Translations under genes and position numbers: made by a program
In this document: positions 19,859 through 32,200 of the stretch, piece after piece
Layout: each line of letters starts with the position of its first letter
Numbering within the stretch: position 1 is the stretch's first letter
The notes under the pieces: model-generated
The model's input: the letters and a program-made list of their open reading frames with translations, nothing else
Told to the model about the DNA's origin: nothing
Databases searched by the model: none
NCBI GenBank assembly: GCA_016165875.1
Contig: JABBOT010000002.1
Span: forward strand, 29,774,265 to 29,838,264
Direction: 5' to 3'
Source of the DNA: Acanthopleura granulata
Lineage: Eukaryota; Mollusca; Polyplacophora; Chitonida; Chitonidae
DNA length: 64,000 bases

Positions 19859-21388
19859 ATGTCTGGGCCCGTTGAAATGCCCAAAACAAAGGCAAAGACA
19901 CGGAGTGTCAGGCTACAAAGGCTAAGAGGCCAAAAACCTCACACAATGCCGGTGACCAAGCTAGTGCCAGTGCAGATGAAAGTGGGGCCTGTGACCATGA
20001 GTTGGTGACCGCCATTAACAACGCCTTCAGCGATCAGAAGCCTGGGCCGTCCACTCGCACTGAATTAATTCATAGAAGGTCGTCCTATCCCAGTGGTTTC
20101 CTGTCAGTCATCAGGTCTAGGTATGCACGTCACTCAATATATTAAGCAAAGACCTATTGAGGGCCAGTTTGTTTATCTTACATGATTGTTGATACATCAG
20201 TGATACAGGGAAGTAAATCCCAGGAAGAATGATTGTGGTGACAAATGGCTAGTATATATGGATATTTACATAGAGGCACATCCGGGCGAAGCGCGCTGTT
20301 TGCTAAAGTATATTCAGACAATACGTCTCGGTGTTAAAAGAGGAGCGACAAAGTTACCCTTTGCAGTCGTGTGAAAGGAATGGTGTCACACTAGATAGTG
20401 ATGGAGGGACAATGACAGTAAAATTACGCTACTCCAAAAATGACCAAGCAGGTAAAGTAAAATTACTCGTCAAGGTGGCTGTGTGTGCCCATTGTCCAAC
20501 ATGAGGCGATATCTACATATAGGACCATCCACAGACGGACCGCTGCTTATTCATTTCAGTGGAACACCACTAACCAAGCATAAATTTTCCTCCGTCCTAC
20601 ACAAGTCACTGAAAGCATTAACATGCATAACATGGGATATAAGAATCATTTTTGCCGTATTGTTCGTACGTCCGACCGCGCTCTAGCTGGCCTCAGTCCA
20701 GAAGTTATAATAAAAACTGGTCGTTGGAAATCTTATATTTGTACGCCAAACTAGCGTGTACAGATTTGAGCATATTTCTGAAAGCTCTCTTAGTATTTCA
20801 GAGTGCACACATGTTTGGCTGATTGGCTCGTCGATCATAACATGGGCATTCGCAGCATCCCTCGACCATCAAGCAGGACCAAACTTGGGTTTGACTGATA
20901 TTGAGGCTTTAGAGGCAGGGTTACAGTGGAATGGGCCTACTCGATGTACAATCAAAACTCAAGCACATCAGGGATTCAGGACCTCCTCCGGCTATGATAT
21001 TGTTGCATTGTGGAGGGAATGACTTGGCAAAACTATCAGTACGAAAGCTTAGATTCAGTTTTATGTCTCTGCTTGAGTATTTGTGCAATTAATTCCCAAC
21101 TGTTCATGTGGCGTGCTCTAACATTCTACCTAAGCTGAAGTGGCATTATTCTGATAATGTCTCTGCCATGGACAGAGCTCGAAAACGTTTCAATTCCTTT
21201 GCTGGCTCCTCCGTTGAGACATATGTGTGTGTGTGTGTGTATTCAGCACAGACATAGAAAGTAAACCGGGGCTTTATATTTGTGAGGATGGAGTTCACCT
21301 GTCTGATCCAGGAAACACAGTTTTCCTCTCTACATTACAGCAAGCCCTCACACGCGCCTTCTCATGTGGCGTAGTTGGTCACGGCTGA
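19859..21388 (+). mobile_element. Tyrosine-recombinase/SGNH transposon remnant
   Basis: Three parts in order. First a Lys/Arg-rich start near 19860-20010. Then a tyrosine recombinase C-terminal part: PLLIHFSGTPLTKHKFSSVL (about 20536-20600) and, after a frame change, GLSPEVIIKTGRWKS (about 20688-20735), the G-x-W block before the catalytic Tyr. Then SGNH-hydrolase-type blocks: VWLIGSSI (near 20815) and the catalytic DxxH block in EDGVHLSDPGN (about 21285-21315). It ends at TGA 21386-21388. Several stops and frameshifts make it inactive. Crypton- or DIRS-like origin is likely; which one is not decidable here. Confidence 0.6.
21222..21240. repeat. (GT)n microsatellite
   Basis: About nine GT units within the SGNH remnant. 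Confidence 0.85.
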
Positions 21389-22465
21389 TCACATGTCGCT
21401 CCTTCCCCCTGCACTTTGTTTTGGCGGTGTAATGCTTTGTTATAAACCAGTGCATTTGGCATTAGGGGCGATATGTTCAATTAATTTAGTGGTACGTTTG
21501 AGTTATTTTACATTTGGGGGGTTGACCTTAATTGAACCTCCGTCGCTCACAGAGGATAATCCCTGCAACTCTCAGGGTAAATTTGATGAAGGTTGATTCT
21601 GAATGAATGGTTGAGTATGTCTCTGAAACCAGCAGAGGTACTGACCCCTGTTAATGTGAGGAGAAAGTTTATATGAATGTATGCGTTGAAGCCCTGCAAA
21701 TCCCATGGAAAAGTTGATGCTGATAGGTTGACGTTGACACGTTGATGTTGAAGTTGATTTGATCTTGGAAAACATGACCAGAGATATTAAAACCAGTAAT
21801 GCGCAGAGGCAGTTTGATTATGTTTAATAGATTTATTTAGTACATTTATTGGGTTTAAACAAATTACATTAAACTTTCGTAATTGCTCTTCCGGGCATGC
21901 CAGTACTGGTTGGCACGCCGCATTTGTTAACACTGAAATAAAAAAGAATTACCCTTAAAAAATTAACTACTAAACCTTGCAGCACCCAGAGTTTATTTAA
22001 TCGTCAGCCGTGACCATTCTGCGCCAAAACTTTAATAAACGGAAAATATACGTGATGTTTTCTCGTTGTTTGTTTTTTTACCTGCTGTGATATATTTAGC
22101 GTTATACCGTCAAATAAATAGACTCACATTATTAAATACATTTAGCTGTTATTATCTATAAACAAAAACGATACAAAAATATAGGGGCACTGGTATTTTT
22201 CTCGCGACTTTATATCATACGTTTATTTCCAGGTTATCGTGTAAAAACGTATCTTCGACTATCTGAAAGGCCGGAGATTCTGGCTAAGATATAGATTCCA
22301 CTGTTTCACCACCCTCAAGTTATACGATGCTCCTTTTTAAAAGGACCGATATGCACAGCGCCTTGTGGACTTTTACATCAGAGTTTTAGCAATTAAGTTA
22401 GACCGAACGAAGACCCACCTAAGCTTTCAACTCTGGCTAACGGGAATTTGTGCAACTTTAAAATA
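21389..22465. other. Intergenic
   Basis: A short GTTGA-rich tract is at 21700-21765. The rest is AT-rich with nothing recognised. Confidence 0.5.
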
Positions 22466-22602
22466 TTTATTTATTTGATTGGTGTTTTACGCCGCACTCA
22501 ATAATGTTTCACTTATCCGACGGGGCCCAGCATAATGGTGGGAAGAAACCACGCAGAGCCCGGCGGAAACACATTCGCCGGTTGTTGGCAGACCTAGATA
22601 TA
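22466..22602 (-). repeat. SINE copy 3, 3' half
   Basis: Begins TTGATTGGTGTTTTACGCCG and includes the CAGCATAATGGTGGGA block, in reverse orientation relative to the SINE. Confidence 0.75.
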
Positions 22603-23148
22603 TAAGTTTAAAAATGGGTCCAGCTGAACAAGTTTGATCTTAAGACACATCTATCGCAACTGGACCTTTTGTGGGCATAAAATATTCATCATCTGATTAA
22701 GTTTAAAATTTTTACTTCAGTTAAAACTCGCTTTTAGAATCGGCCATGGGTCGATAAGTGCATGAATTCAACTGTCCGGAGAAACCAGCTGCCTATATTA
22801 AGGCTGCACATACATCTTTGCTTTATTGGAATCATATCAAGTGTATTTTCTATATTTGTACTCTTTCTGCGTTTCATGCACAAGCAGGTTTACTTCTTAT
22901 CGAAAGATAAAAATTTTACGTGCCTGGCCTTCATATCGCCATCGACTCACTAATTAAAAGGGTAATTCCAGCTACATACGGCGTCATGCAGTCGTATTGA
23001 CCAATATTTTAACGGTTCTGTTTAATTGCTTCTTAAACTGCTGATACTGATCAGCATAACCTTTATAAAAGTAGCGGGGGTCGATTTATACCAGTTTCGC
23101 TGAAAACCATCTCTGTTTAAAGACGTATTTTGTTCTTTAACAATAAGG

Positions 23149-23257
23149 ATGGCCCAGTGTCTGTGCAGTCTGACATCCACACTCATCGTCCTTGTGATTA
23201 CAACCACTCTAATGAATTCAGCTATAGCAGTAGTGGGCGCTTCCGGTTTAAAAGTAG
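23149..23257 (+). CDS. Gene B exon 1: signal peptide
   Basis: ATG followed by a hydrophobic core (LIVLVITTTLM) and a small-residue cleavage region (NSAIA). It ends phase 1 at GTAG|GTAAGT. Exon 1 of gene C has the same phase and a matching GASxLx(I/V)G end. Confidence 0.8.
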
Positions 23258-26200
23258 GTAAGTTTATCTTGACATTTAAAGGTTTGTGTTACTTTCTTCT
23301 TGGTCCTGCCCTCGAAGGTTGGAACTGTATTAAGTCTTTTTTGCTAGAGATCACGTGGCCTCGATGATGACAGCTGAATCAAGTGTTTTTTTTGTTTTTT
23401 TTTGGCTAACGATCATCTGCCCTGTATAGGCGAGGCTGTATTAAGATTTTCTCTCCGGTACATTTGCGCTTCTAAAACTACAGGAGTGATTTTAAAGGTT
23501 TTCGCTGAATAGCGCGTTTTGGATTTCGAGGGGAACAATCAGTCATAGATGGTCAGGGCTGTATTATGGGCTTTCGTTTGAGATAACCTGTCCTGGATAT
23601 CCGAAGCTGTATAAAGGCCCATCCCCACTGAAGACAGCAACCACAACTCCAACCGCAAGTTCATCGTCAACGAAATATAGTGTATTTTATTCTGTAGTAC
23701 TTTATTCTGCCGAGGTCATGTCGCGACGACATCAGGACGGCATCCATGCCTGAGCTAGTTAGAACTGATTCTATTTTCTCGGCGACTGTTTTCATGTCGT
23801 CGGCAGTGAGGACAGCACACAACGTCGTGTAATTGCAGTTGTGGTTGTGCTTGTGCTTGTTGCCACAATAAATCAATAAATAACAACAGAATACCAATGA
23901 TGGTCTTCTGATTTATGGAGAATTCTCTACCATATAATGTCGCACGAAACTTTCAAGTTTTTGGCCGCTCATAAACATGATGCTGGGCGACTGTAAACTG
24001 GAAGAGGGCCGTGGGATTCACACATATTTACAGCTTCATCTTTGCAAAACTTTAAAGAATCGGTGTCCAGAGCCAAAGGAATTTGAGATCAACCGTTACT
24101 AAATGGGTGGAGGGGTGAAACCAAGCCTTAAATCTTAAAATCTTTCAGGTAGTCAGGGAGGAACTGATATTTGGATAATTTCACGGTTTCAATAATTTTC
24201 TCGTGGATTGTTGGACGAAACAGTCACAATATAACATTAATTTTCCCCCCGCTCACTGACGATCATCTCGAGTTCATATTTGATGTAGTGTTTTATTATA
24301 ACGGTACTCAGACGTCCATTCTACAATCATCACGGCCGATGTCGATGTTTTTATTAAGCATTTGCTTAAAAGTGTCGCAGTTTGTCATTCAGTTGAAGGG
24401 ATACTATTTTCGTGTTGCCCGTCTCACACCGATCTCCATTGTAAATTTGAAAAACAAAAATATACAGAATCCGATTAGAAGGAACTATATAGTGTTTGTT
24501 TCAATATTTCTGGGTATTCAAGGACAGCCTAGAATCCATATTTAAGCAGTGACATGCAATAGTTCATGATGTATCCCGGCAGCCGTGTATGTGTTGCCGT
24601 TTGAAAATCTTTTGCTCTCGATTGCTTTTAATGTTAAAATAATTGGAGGTATGTTAAAACTTAGGATCCTTGTCACCGTCAGTTATATTTTCGCCACATC
24701 AGGACAGTTTTCTGGTCAGAGTTCTGTTCAGTCGCATCATTTATAGCGCTGTCTCACTATAAAGGCTGAAGACACCAAACCTGACACAAACCATGTCACA
24801 ATACAGCTAAACCAGCCATAGAAAGTTTTTTCATATTAATGATCGATTATGGCATTACACCTGGGTAATATTTCAGCCTTATTGTGGCGAGCAAGGTGTT
24901 TGGATGAAATGGTACAAAGCTTATTATTTTCAAGACAGAATTTACACCTCACTGCCAGAATAATGAAGGAAGTGAGAGTGATTGGGCCAGAGATGCCAGA
25001 GTTAACCTAAATCAAATAATCTGGTTTCTGCAAATACAAGCACTCGGTCAGTGCACAAAAGAACTAATGGTTTATACCAAAACAATCAAGTTCACTATCT
25101 GCACAAATTTGCCGAGGTTGTTGGTATTTGAACAATTAATGTCATGAATCAATGCTTAGAATATGATGACAATGTCCCTTTCCCCCGGTAAAGCCACTAA
25201 GTATAGCTATTCGTTTTACTTATCCTTGTATAAATACTTATAAGGTAACCTAATCAAATACAAGATTATGTTAGTTTATTACTATCCACGCTGTGTAAAA
25301 GTAATGGAGGAGCCGCGAACTTTCCAGTTCCCCCTTTCTTCGGCAATTAATCTGACCGTTATAGAGTGGATAAGAGAATCTTGAAATTTAGAAATTACGT
25401 AAATGTCGCTTTAAGTGAAAAGTAAAATATATATGAAAAAGTATCGATCACTATTTTCCAAAATGCGTCTCAATTTTGGAATATTTTCATGGGAAATACT
25501 GCTTTTAAACATACCAGCCAATAGCAGCCTCCATGGAGTGTATATGGGGTCATCACAACTGTTGAGCACAAAGTGGGTGTATTGTGGCAGCCTGTAAAAC
25601 CTGTCTGTTATAAGCTGTGTTATCTTACTGGCGTCGGTTCGCGCGCTATAGCAGCGCAATGACCCGGGAGTCTCCCACCAATGCGGTGACTGCGATTTTA
25701 AGTTCAACTCATGCTCGCGTCCTCTCCGGCCATATGTGGGAAGGTCTGTCAGTAACCTGCGGATGGTCGTGGGTTTCCCCCGCGCTCTGCCCGGTTTCTC
25801 CCCAATATAATGCTGACCGCCGTCATATATGTGAAATATTATAGAGTACGGCGTAAAAACACCAATCAAATAAATAAATAAATAAATCTTACTCCCGGTT
25901 ACATGAACTTATTTCCCTCGACGTAATATTTTCCAACCTTTATGCATATCACAATGAAAAGCATTAAAAAAAACTACAGCTGAAATGTAAGTGATGATGG
26001 CAAATGCATTGTTTTGTTTATTGCTTCCGAGAATAATTCGTCTGCACGAAAGGAAATTAGGTTTAGAAGTGATTGAAACCCAAAAAGTGCCAGAGCGAGC
26101 TTAAACGAAGCCATCAGCCTTACATGCATGGCAACAATCCCTGTAGATATTCCATCGCCTTGGCATTTGCGTGCTCATGTTATTGTTAATGACAAAGTTA

Positions 26201-29200
26201 ATTGATGTGGCTCGGATAGTGAGAACTGAATTCGTAATCATAACCCCACTGGTCAAGGCCAGATGATCTCCAGCCCAAAACGCTTAATACAGGCCTGACC
26301 ATTGATGTGAGATGAAACGCATAACACAGCTCCAGTTATCGAGGACAGGTTATGCCCACGAAAACACTTAGTAGTGTGCCAGTCAACGATGGCGATTGAT
26401 CCCCAGTAAAAACGCCTAATGCAGTTCTAGTCATCGATGTTAGAGGAAACGCTTAATGCAACTCCAGCTATCGAGGACAGGTTATACCCTATGAAAACGG
26501 TTAGTCATCGATGGTGGATGATCCTCTGTAAAAAAGCTTAATACAGCTTCGGTCACCCAGGCATTTTATCCCCACGAAAAACGCTTATTCTAACATACCT
26601 CCAATTACTTTAACATTAAAAGCCATTGAAAGCAAAAAATTTTTCAAACGGCAACACATACACGGCTGCCGGGCACGTCATGAACATAAATTATCTCTAA
26701 GACTCACGGTGTCATATGCACTATCAATTACATATGCCAGCTACGACTTATCTCGTACCCATGTGCTACGAGGTCATTCGGTTCTGTCACACCGCCAGCC
26801 TACGAGATGTCTCGTAGTACGAGAATTCCAATCCCTGTGGTTGCTAGTAAAAGTTATACCGAATTCACTTTGCGGAAATTGAAGAATGGTGGGGGGAGGG
26901 TTAGTTTGTATTAGCGTTTTCCGTCCAATTGGGGCGATGCACGCCAGACAGGGCTTGAGGTTGTTAGCATTCGGTAAGTTATGTTAGTCAGTTAAAAAAT
27001 TACAACAAAAAACCCCCAAAAAACCCCAAAAACAAAAAACAAGAACCCCCCCCCCCAAAAAAACAAAAAAAAAAATGTATGATTTGGTGTCTAGAATCTA
27101 TGACATCGAGTTAGGAAGTTAGCCACAGCCTGGAATGTCTTGTTTTGATTTTTCGTAGGGCTCAGTACAGTAACTTCGTTAAAGCGGCGGATGCCGAGGA
27201 GGCGTAGTTCTGCGTACATAATATGACGGGGATATGTATGGCGTAGACATCGAAACATAAGGTGGGGAATACTATCCTCCACGAAATATTCCTCGCATAG
27301 AATAAACGATGAGCTAACTACAGACGTAATTATGTTAAGATCCTCCCGTTCGACATGTTTGGAAGGGTTGTAGATGTTTACAATACTGACAGCAGGGCCA
27401 GAAGATCTAGATATATTAAAACACTGGGCCTGGATACTCTTTAGTTGAGGAATTTTGGTCTCAGAGTATGAGAGTCCATGTTTAAGTAATATGACAACGC
27501 CTCCCTTGTCCCTTATATGCCTGTCGATTCTACTAATAGAGTAACCGGGATAGGTAAAACTGAGGTGTGGTTTTAAGAATGTTTCTTGTAAACGTATGAC
27601 ATGTGGTGTAGGATTTATATTAGAAATGTAGAAGTTCTTGCCCGTGTGTACCAATGCCTCGTACGTTATAGTGAAGTAGGTGAAAAGCCATTGTTAAGAA
27701 AGAAAGCAAGACATAAACTAGATTCATGTTGGTGAAAATATACATTATGTATGGATACTCTCCGCTAAATTGTTCAACATAGGGGCTAGACTGGGAAAGT
27801 TGACTAGTTCAGGCCCCAAACGTGCCTGGGTGATGCAGAGTATTTCTGAAACGAAGGTCTTGTTGTCACTCAAGTCAAAGACTTTCCGCATAATTTCAGC
27901 AAATAAGGCAATGATACGAGTGGCCATATTAACAGACAGATCTTCTGTCTGTGTGGAGGAGGTGGATTCAGTTTTGGTTGAAGTAGACTTCATGACAGGT
28001 TTGACACTTTAAACTCAGTTATGGGATGTATTGTAGTTTGCTGTGCTGGAGGTGGGGCTGTGGTGTCTTCGCCTTCTAACAGCGCTCTTTCTGCAGGACT
28101 CTCGGGGTACGGTTGCCTGTCTTCAAACTGCACATTTTTAGAGCTTCAGAGAACGAGATCTTTTGAGTCACCCGGATGTACTGGGCTCTGCCTATTTGTT
28201 TCATGTCTGGACACCCGAGGTATGCTGACGAATGACCAAGAGAGTCACAGTTGACACATAATGGCCTATCTAAATTGTCACAGTGCTCAAAGTCATGGTC
28301 GCCCAAACACCTCGGGCATCTTCCCTTTGCCCTGCAAGAAGTAGAGATATGTCCGTAGGCCTGGCACTTACAGCAACGAAGGACAGGCGGTATGTATGGT
28401 TTGACTGGGAAGATTTCGTAACCCAACGTAACTTCCGTGGGCAGCTCCGCCAGGTCGAAGGATAATAACATGCACGATGTTTTAATTTTTTCCTTTCCTT
28501 TATACATTCTTTCAACTTTTACGCATCTACTCTTTTTTAGGGCACCTAGAACGTCATCTTCTGTCAACTCTTCATCCACCCTGTATATAACTCCCCGAAC
28601 AGACCCCGATGACTGCAGTGGGCATTGTACATCCCTTCCCATAAGTGTCGTTAAGCTTAAGGCTTTTTTAGTTTGTGCAGGACCTGAGCATACAATCAGT
28701 AGATCTGTTCTACCACACCTTTTGACTTCCTTGACGTTACCTATAGCTTGTTGTATGTATCCTTCTACACGTAAGAATCTGCGTTTGAAGACATGTACTC
28801 AAACACGAGACACACACACCTAATGACACAGCGTGGGAGACGGGGTGGGAGTATATGGCCAAATACCGGCCCCTTTTGGCCTCAACTCCGATAAATAATC
28901 CCGGTTAAATAGTATCTGGAAGTAGGGGAAGTATCTACAAACTTGTTATAATATATACAAGCTCGAATATATACAAGACATATATGCTGGGTTAGGAATT
29001 AGCAGATATAGTGTAGAGGTAACCTCACAGTGGGCTGGTTCTCGATACCACGTCTGCACTCCTCCGTGTCCTATCGAAATTGGATAATAGGCCAGGAACT
29101 AATATAATCCACAGCTGGCTTATGAGGGTGATCCAGATGTTTGTGGTCGAAAGTGAACGTGTTAAGCAGATGCTTAATCAAAACATCCCGATGAGACATC

Positions 29201-32200
29201 GACTGTGATGATCGGTGAATGGGCATGAGTACGGTTATCATAAAACAATACGAAAAATATGAACTCGAGACAAATGACACTGGGCAGGGAAAAATTAATG
29301 TTATGGCGAGACTGTTTCGTCCAACAATGGACGAGAAAATATCACTTCCCACTTAACTTCAAAGGATTTTAAGATTTAAGGCTTGGTTTGAACCAGCCAC
29401 CCATTTAGTAACTGTTGATCTCGAATTCCTTTGGCTCTAGACATCGATTCTAAAAAAGTTTTGCACAGATGAAGCTGTAAATGTGTGTTAATCCCACAGC
29501 CCACTTCCAGTTTACAGTCGCCCCGCATCATGTTTATGAACGTTTAACTGTCGTGCGACATTGTACGGTAGAGAATGCTCCATAAATCATCAGGAGATCA
29601 TCGTTATTCTGTCGTTGTTTATTACTCAGCCTGGTCAGCACATCCCACAAACAACATGCACTAGCCCCGGTCCACTTTCCCCAGCCTGTCCTCATATCTT
29701 CTACCGCTACACCAAGTGTGTTCTATTCTTTTGTTCAAAACACGACAATTATACCTGTCGTCATACAGCTAAAGGTATGTTAGAACAGAAATAAAGCATA
29801 GCTTGCCATGTTCAGATCATTTAAGATAATACACAGCAGACGAGAGTTGTCCACTGCTGGAGAAATCGAGGCCTGTGTCCCCTTGTTCTCAAACAGTGGA
29901 CAACTCTCGTCTGCTGTGTGTTATCTGGGTGATTTGAGCATAGCAAGTTACGTTTTATTTTTTAATTAAACATTGTGAAATACCAATATGTCAAAAATAT
30001 CCGTTTCGTGAAAAGTCTACGGAAAACTCATTCACACCAATACAGACCTGGGCTTGTCAGTTTGTATTGGGATTAGCCCTTTTAGTTTATATGTTTATCT
30101 TTTAGGTTTAATTTTGAGCGAAGACATACCTCAGGATTTCCTACCTCAAATGGAGTACCGAGTCAAAGAGTTCTATCTTGAACAGCTAGGAAGACGAAAT
30201 GAAGTGCTGAGTGTTGTGTGGATACGACTGAAGTCAACTGGTCCTCAGCAACTTATATCAACAGGTTAGGTTTAGGAAAAAAATGTCAACATGTACATGT
30301 ATTTAATAAAATAAATATTTCGCATCGCCACCGCGCTAACGATCCAGTGGTGTTGCGCAGCCAGAACAAAGGATCTGACTTAAATGAGATTGTACACTAT
30401 CCTGTTCACAACACAGAAAAACCACACGATTTACCCAAAGATAATATTTATTTATTTGATTGGGGTTTTATGCCGTACTCGAGAATATGTATAACGGCGT
30501 CCAGCCACAGGGCGGGGAAAACCACGACGAAGAGAGACCTGAGAGGATCCCGAATTAGCCCGCTAACCCCCTCCCCCTTTTCGAACACACACACACACGC
30601 ACTCACTCATACAACGAGAAACAATACTTATTGTAGTTAAGGACAGTAAGTACAGGGTTAAAACAATGTTAACCGTCTACATTTACACATCACTTAGGCA
30701 TTCCTTAGTAAGTTAACACAGGGTGGTATGAAAATTGACTAGAAAGAGCATGGTGATTTGAAGACTAATTGCCGAATTTACGTTGTTGTCATTGACAATT
30801 GTGACCGTGAGTGATTTTACAGAGAGCAAAATATAGGCGACATTATAAGACAAACAAACTCATTCCACGCGTTATTCAACGCAAATTTCCAAAATGTCAT
30901 ATTATGTAATTTGATCAATTAAATTTCTTTGAAGTTTGCGAGGCGCTAAACAGCGGGATAACGTCTCTGATCTCTGCACTAAGATGCCCCCACAGGAGGA
31001 TGGTGTCGGCCATCACAGAAACCTTCCAGATTCCTCACCTGTCAGTTGATCTTGACGCTTGTCCTTCCCGCACACCCGAGGAGTTCACTGTTAATCTATC
31101 ACTGGAACACCACAAGGCTGTCGGACCAATCGTAGATGTTGTCCGTGCTGTCGGATGTGAAGAAATAGCAATGGTTATTGACGATATTCCTGGTACAGCT
31201 TTATATTATTTCCTTTTGTAATTATTTGCTTTGATCACCTTGCACTGATTTGATCGACTAAACATATCAGTCCATTTAAGTGTGTGGAGTGCTATCTATT
31301 TCACTTTGACCTTCCAATTGTCCTGTGTAAAACATTTTTTTGATATAAACTATTATTCTGTATTAAATATCTCAACTATGGCTTAAAACGCATTATGAGT
31401 GGAACCATTTTATGGTAAAAACTGTATATTTATAAGTCTGCATAATAAATAATGTCTTGAACATTGTCCAACAGCGGCAAACATTTTCTGCAAGGTACAT
31501 GTATGTTAATCTTTGTATCCACGTCTCAACTGGGTTTATATCTTGTTTTGCATGGCACACTTCTTCTGAACTGGACGGTAGACGTGTACCCGTTATGTCC
31601 TCTTGAGACACAGTTTGATACAAGGGCGATGCACGCTATTACATCCTTGTAATTTACAACTCACTGGGGTTCATCCATTTGGCATTTGTGTATCGCCAGT
31701 TACTCACAAAGTTCCAAATCTATTTCTGCAAGATTGTTAGGATTTCAAAATATTTTTGCATCGCAAATAAAATATCTCTATAATTTATTCCATTTACAAA
31801 AATATTTGTTACATAATATGCTGAAACCCATGCATATGCGTTTGGTGTTGTCTGCATCGGTTGGAAAGTCACAATATGAACGGAATAAACATAACTGCAT
31901 GTAGCTTATGATTAAGAATTAGATGAATATTTATCGTTTGTATTCTTTGTTTCAGTACAGAGGGTTAGACAGTCTGTTATTGCCCAGATATCCCTCACTG
32001 GTGTCCGGACAGTTCTGGTCAGTTTATCCCAGAACAGAGTGACAGACTGGTCAATAATTCCCGAACACATTGTTGCCATCACTGGATCTCATCACCTGCA
32101 AATGATTCTTCAGCGGGTAAGTCGGTTCCCAAACACTAAATTTCATGAATAGCTACGGACGGATGAGGTCTTTCGTCCGTATGGCCTTACTGGGAGGATG

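Larger units (their letters stand above)
23258..30105. other. Gene B intron 1, repeat-rich
   Basis: A 6.8-kb intron holding inverted repeats, a SINE, an approximately 60-bp tandem repeat, a LINE fragment and a foldback, each listed separately. Confidence 0.8.
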
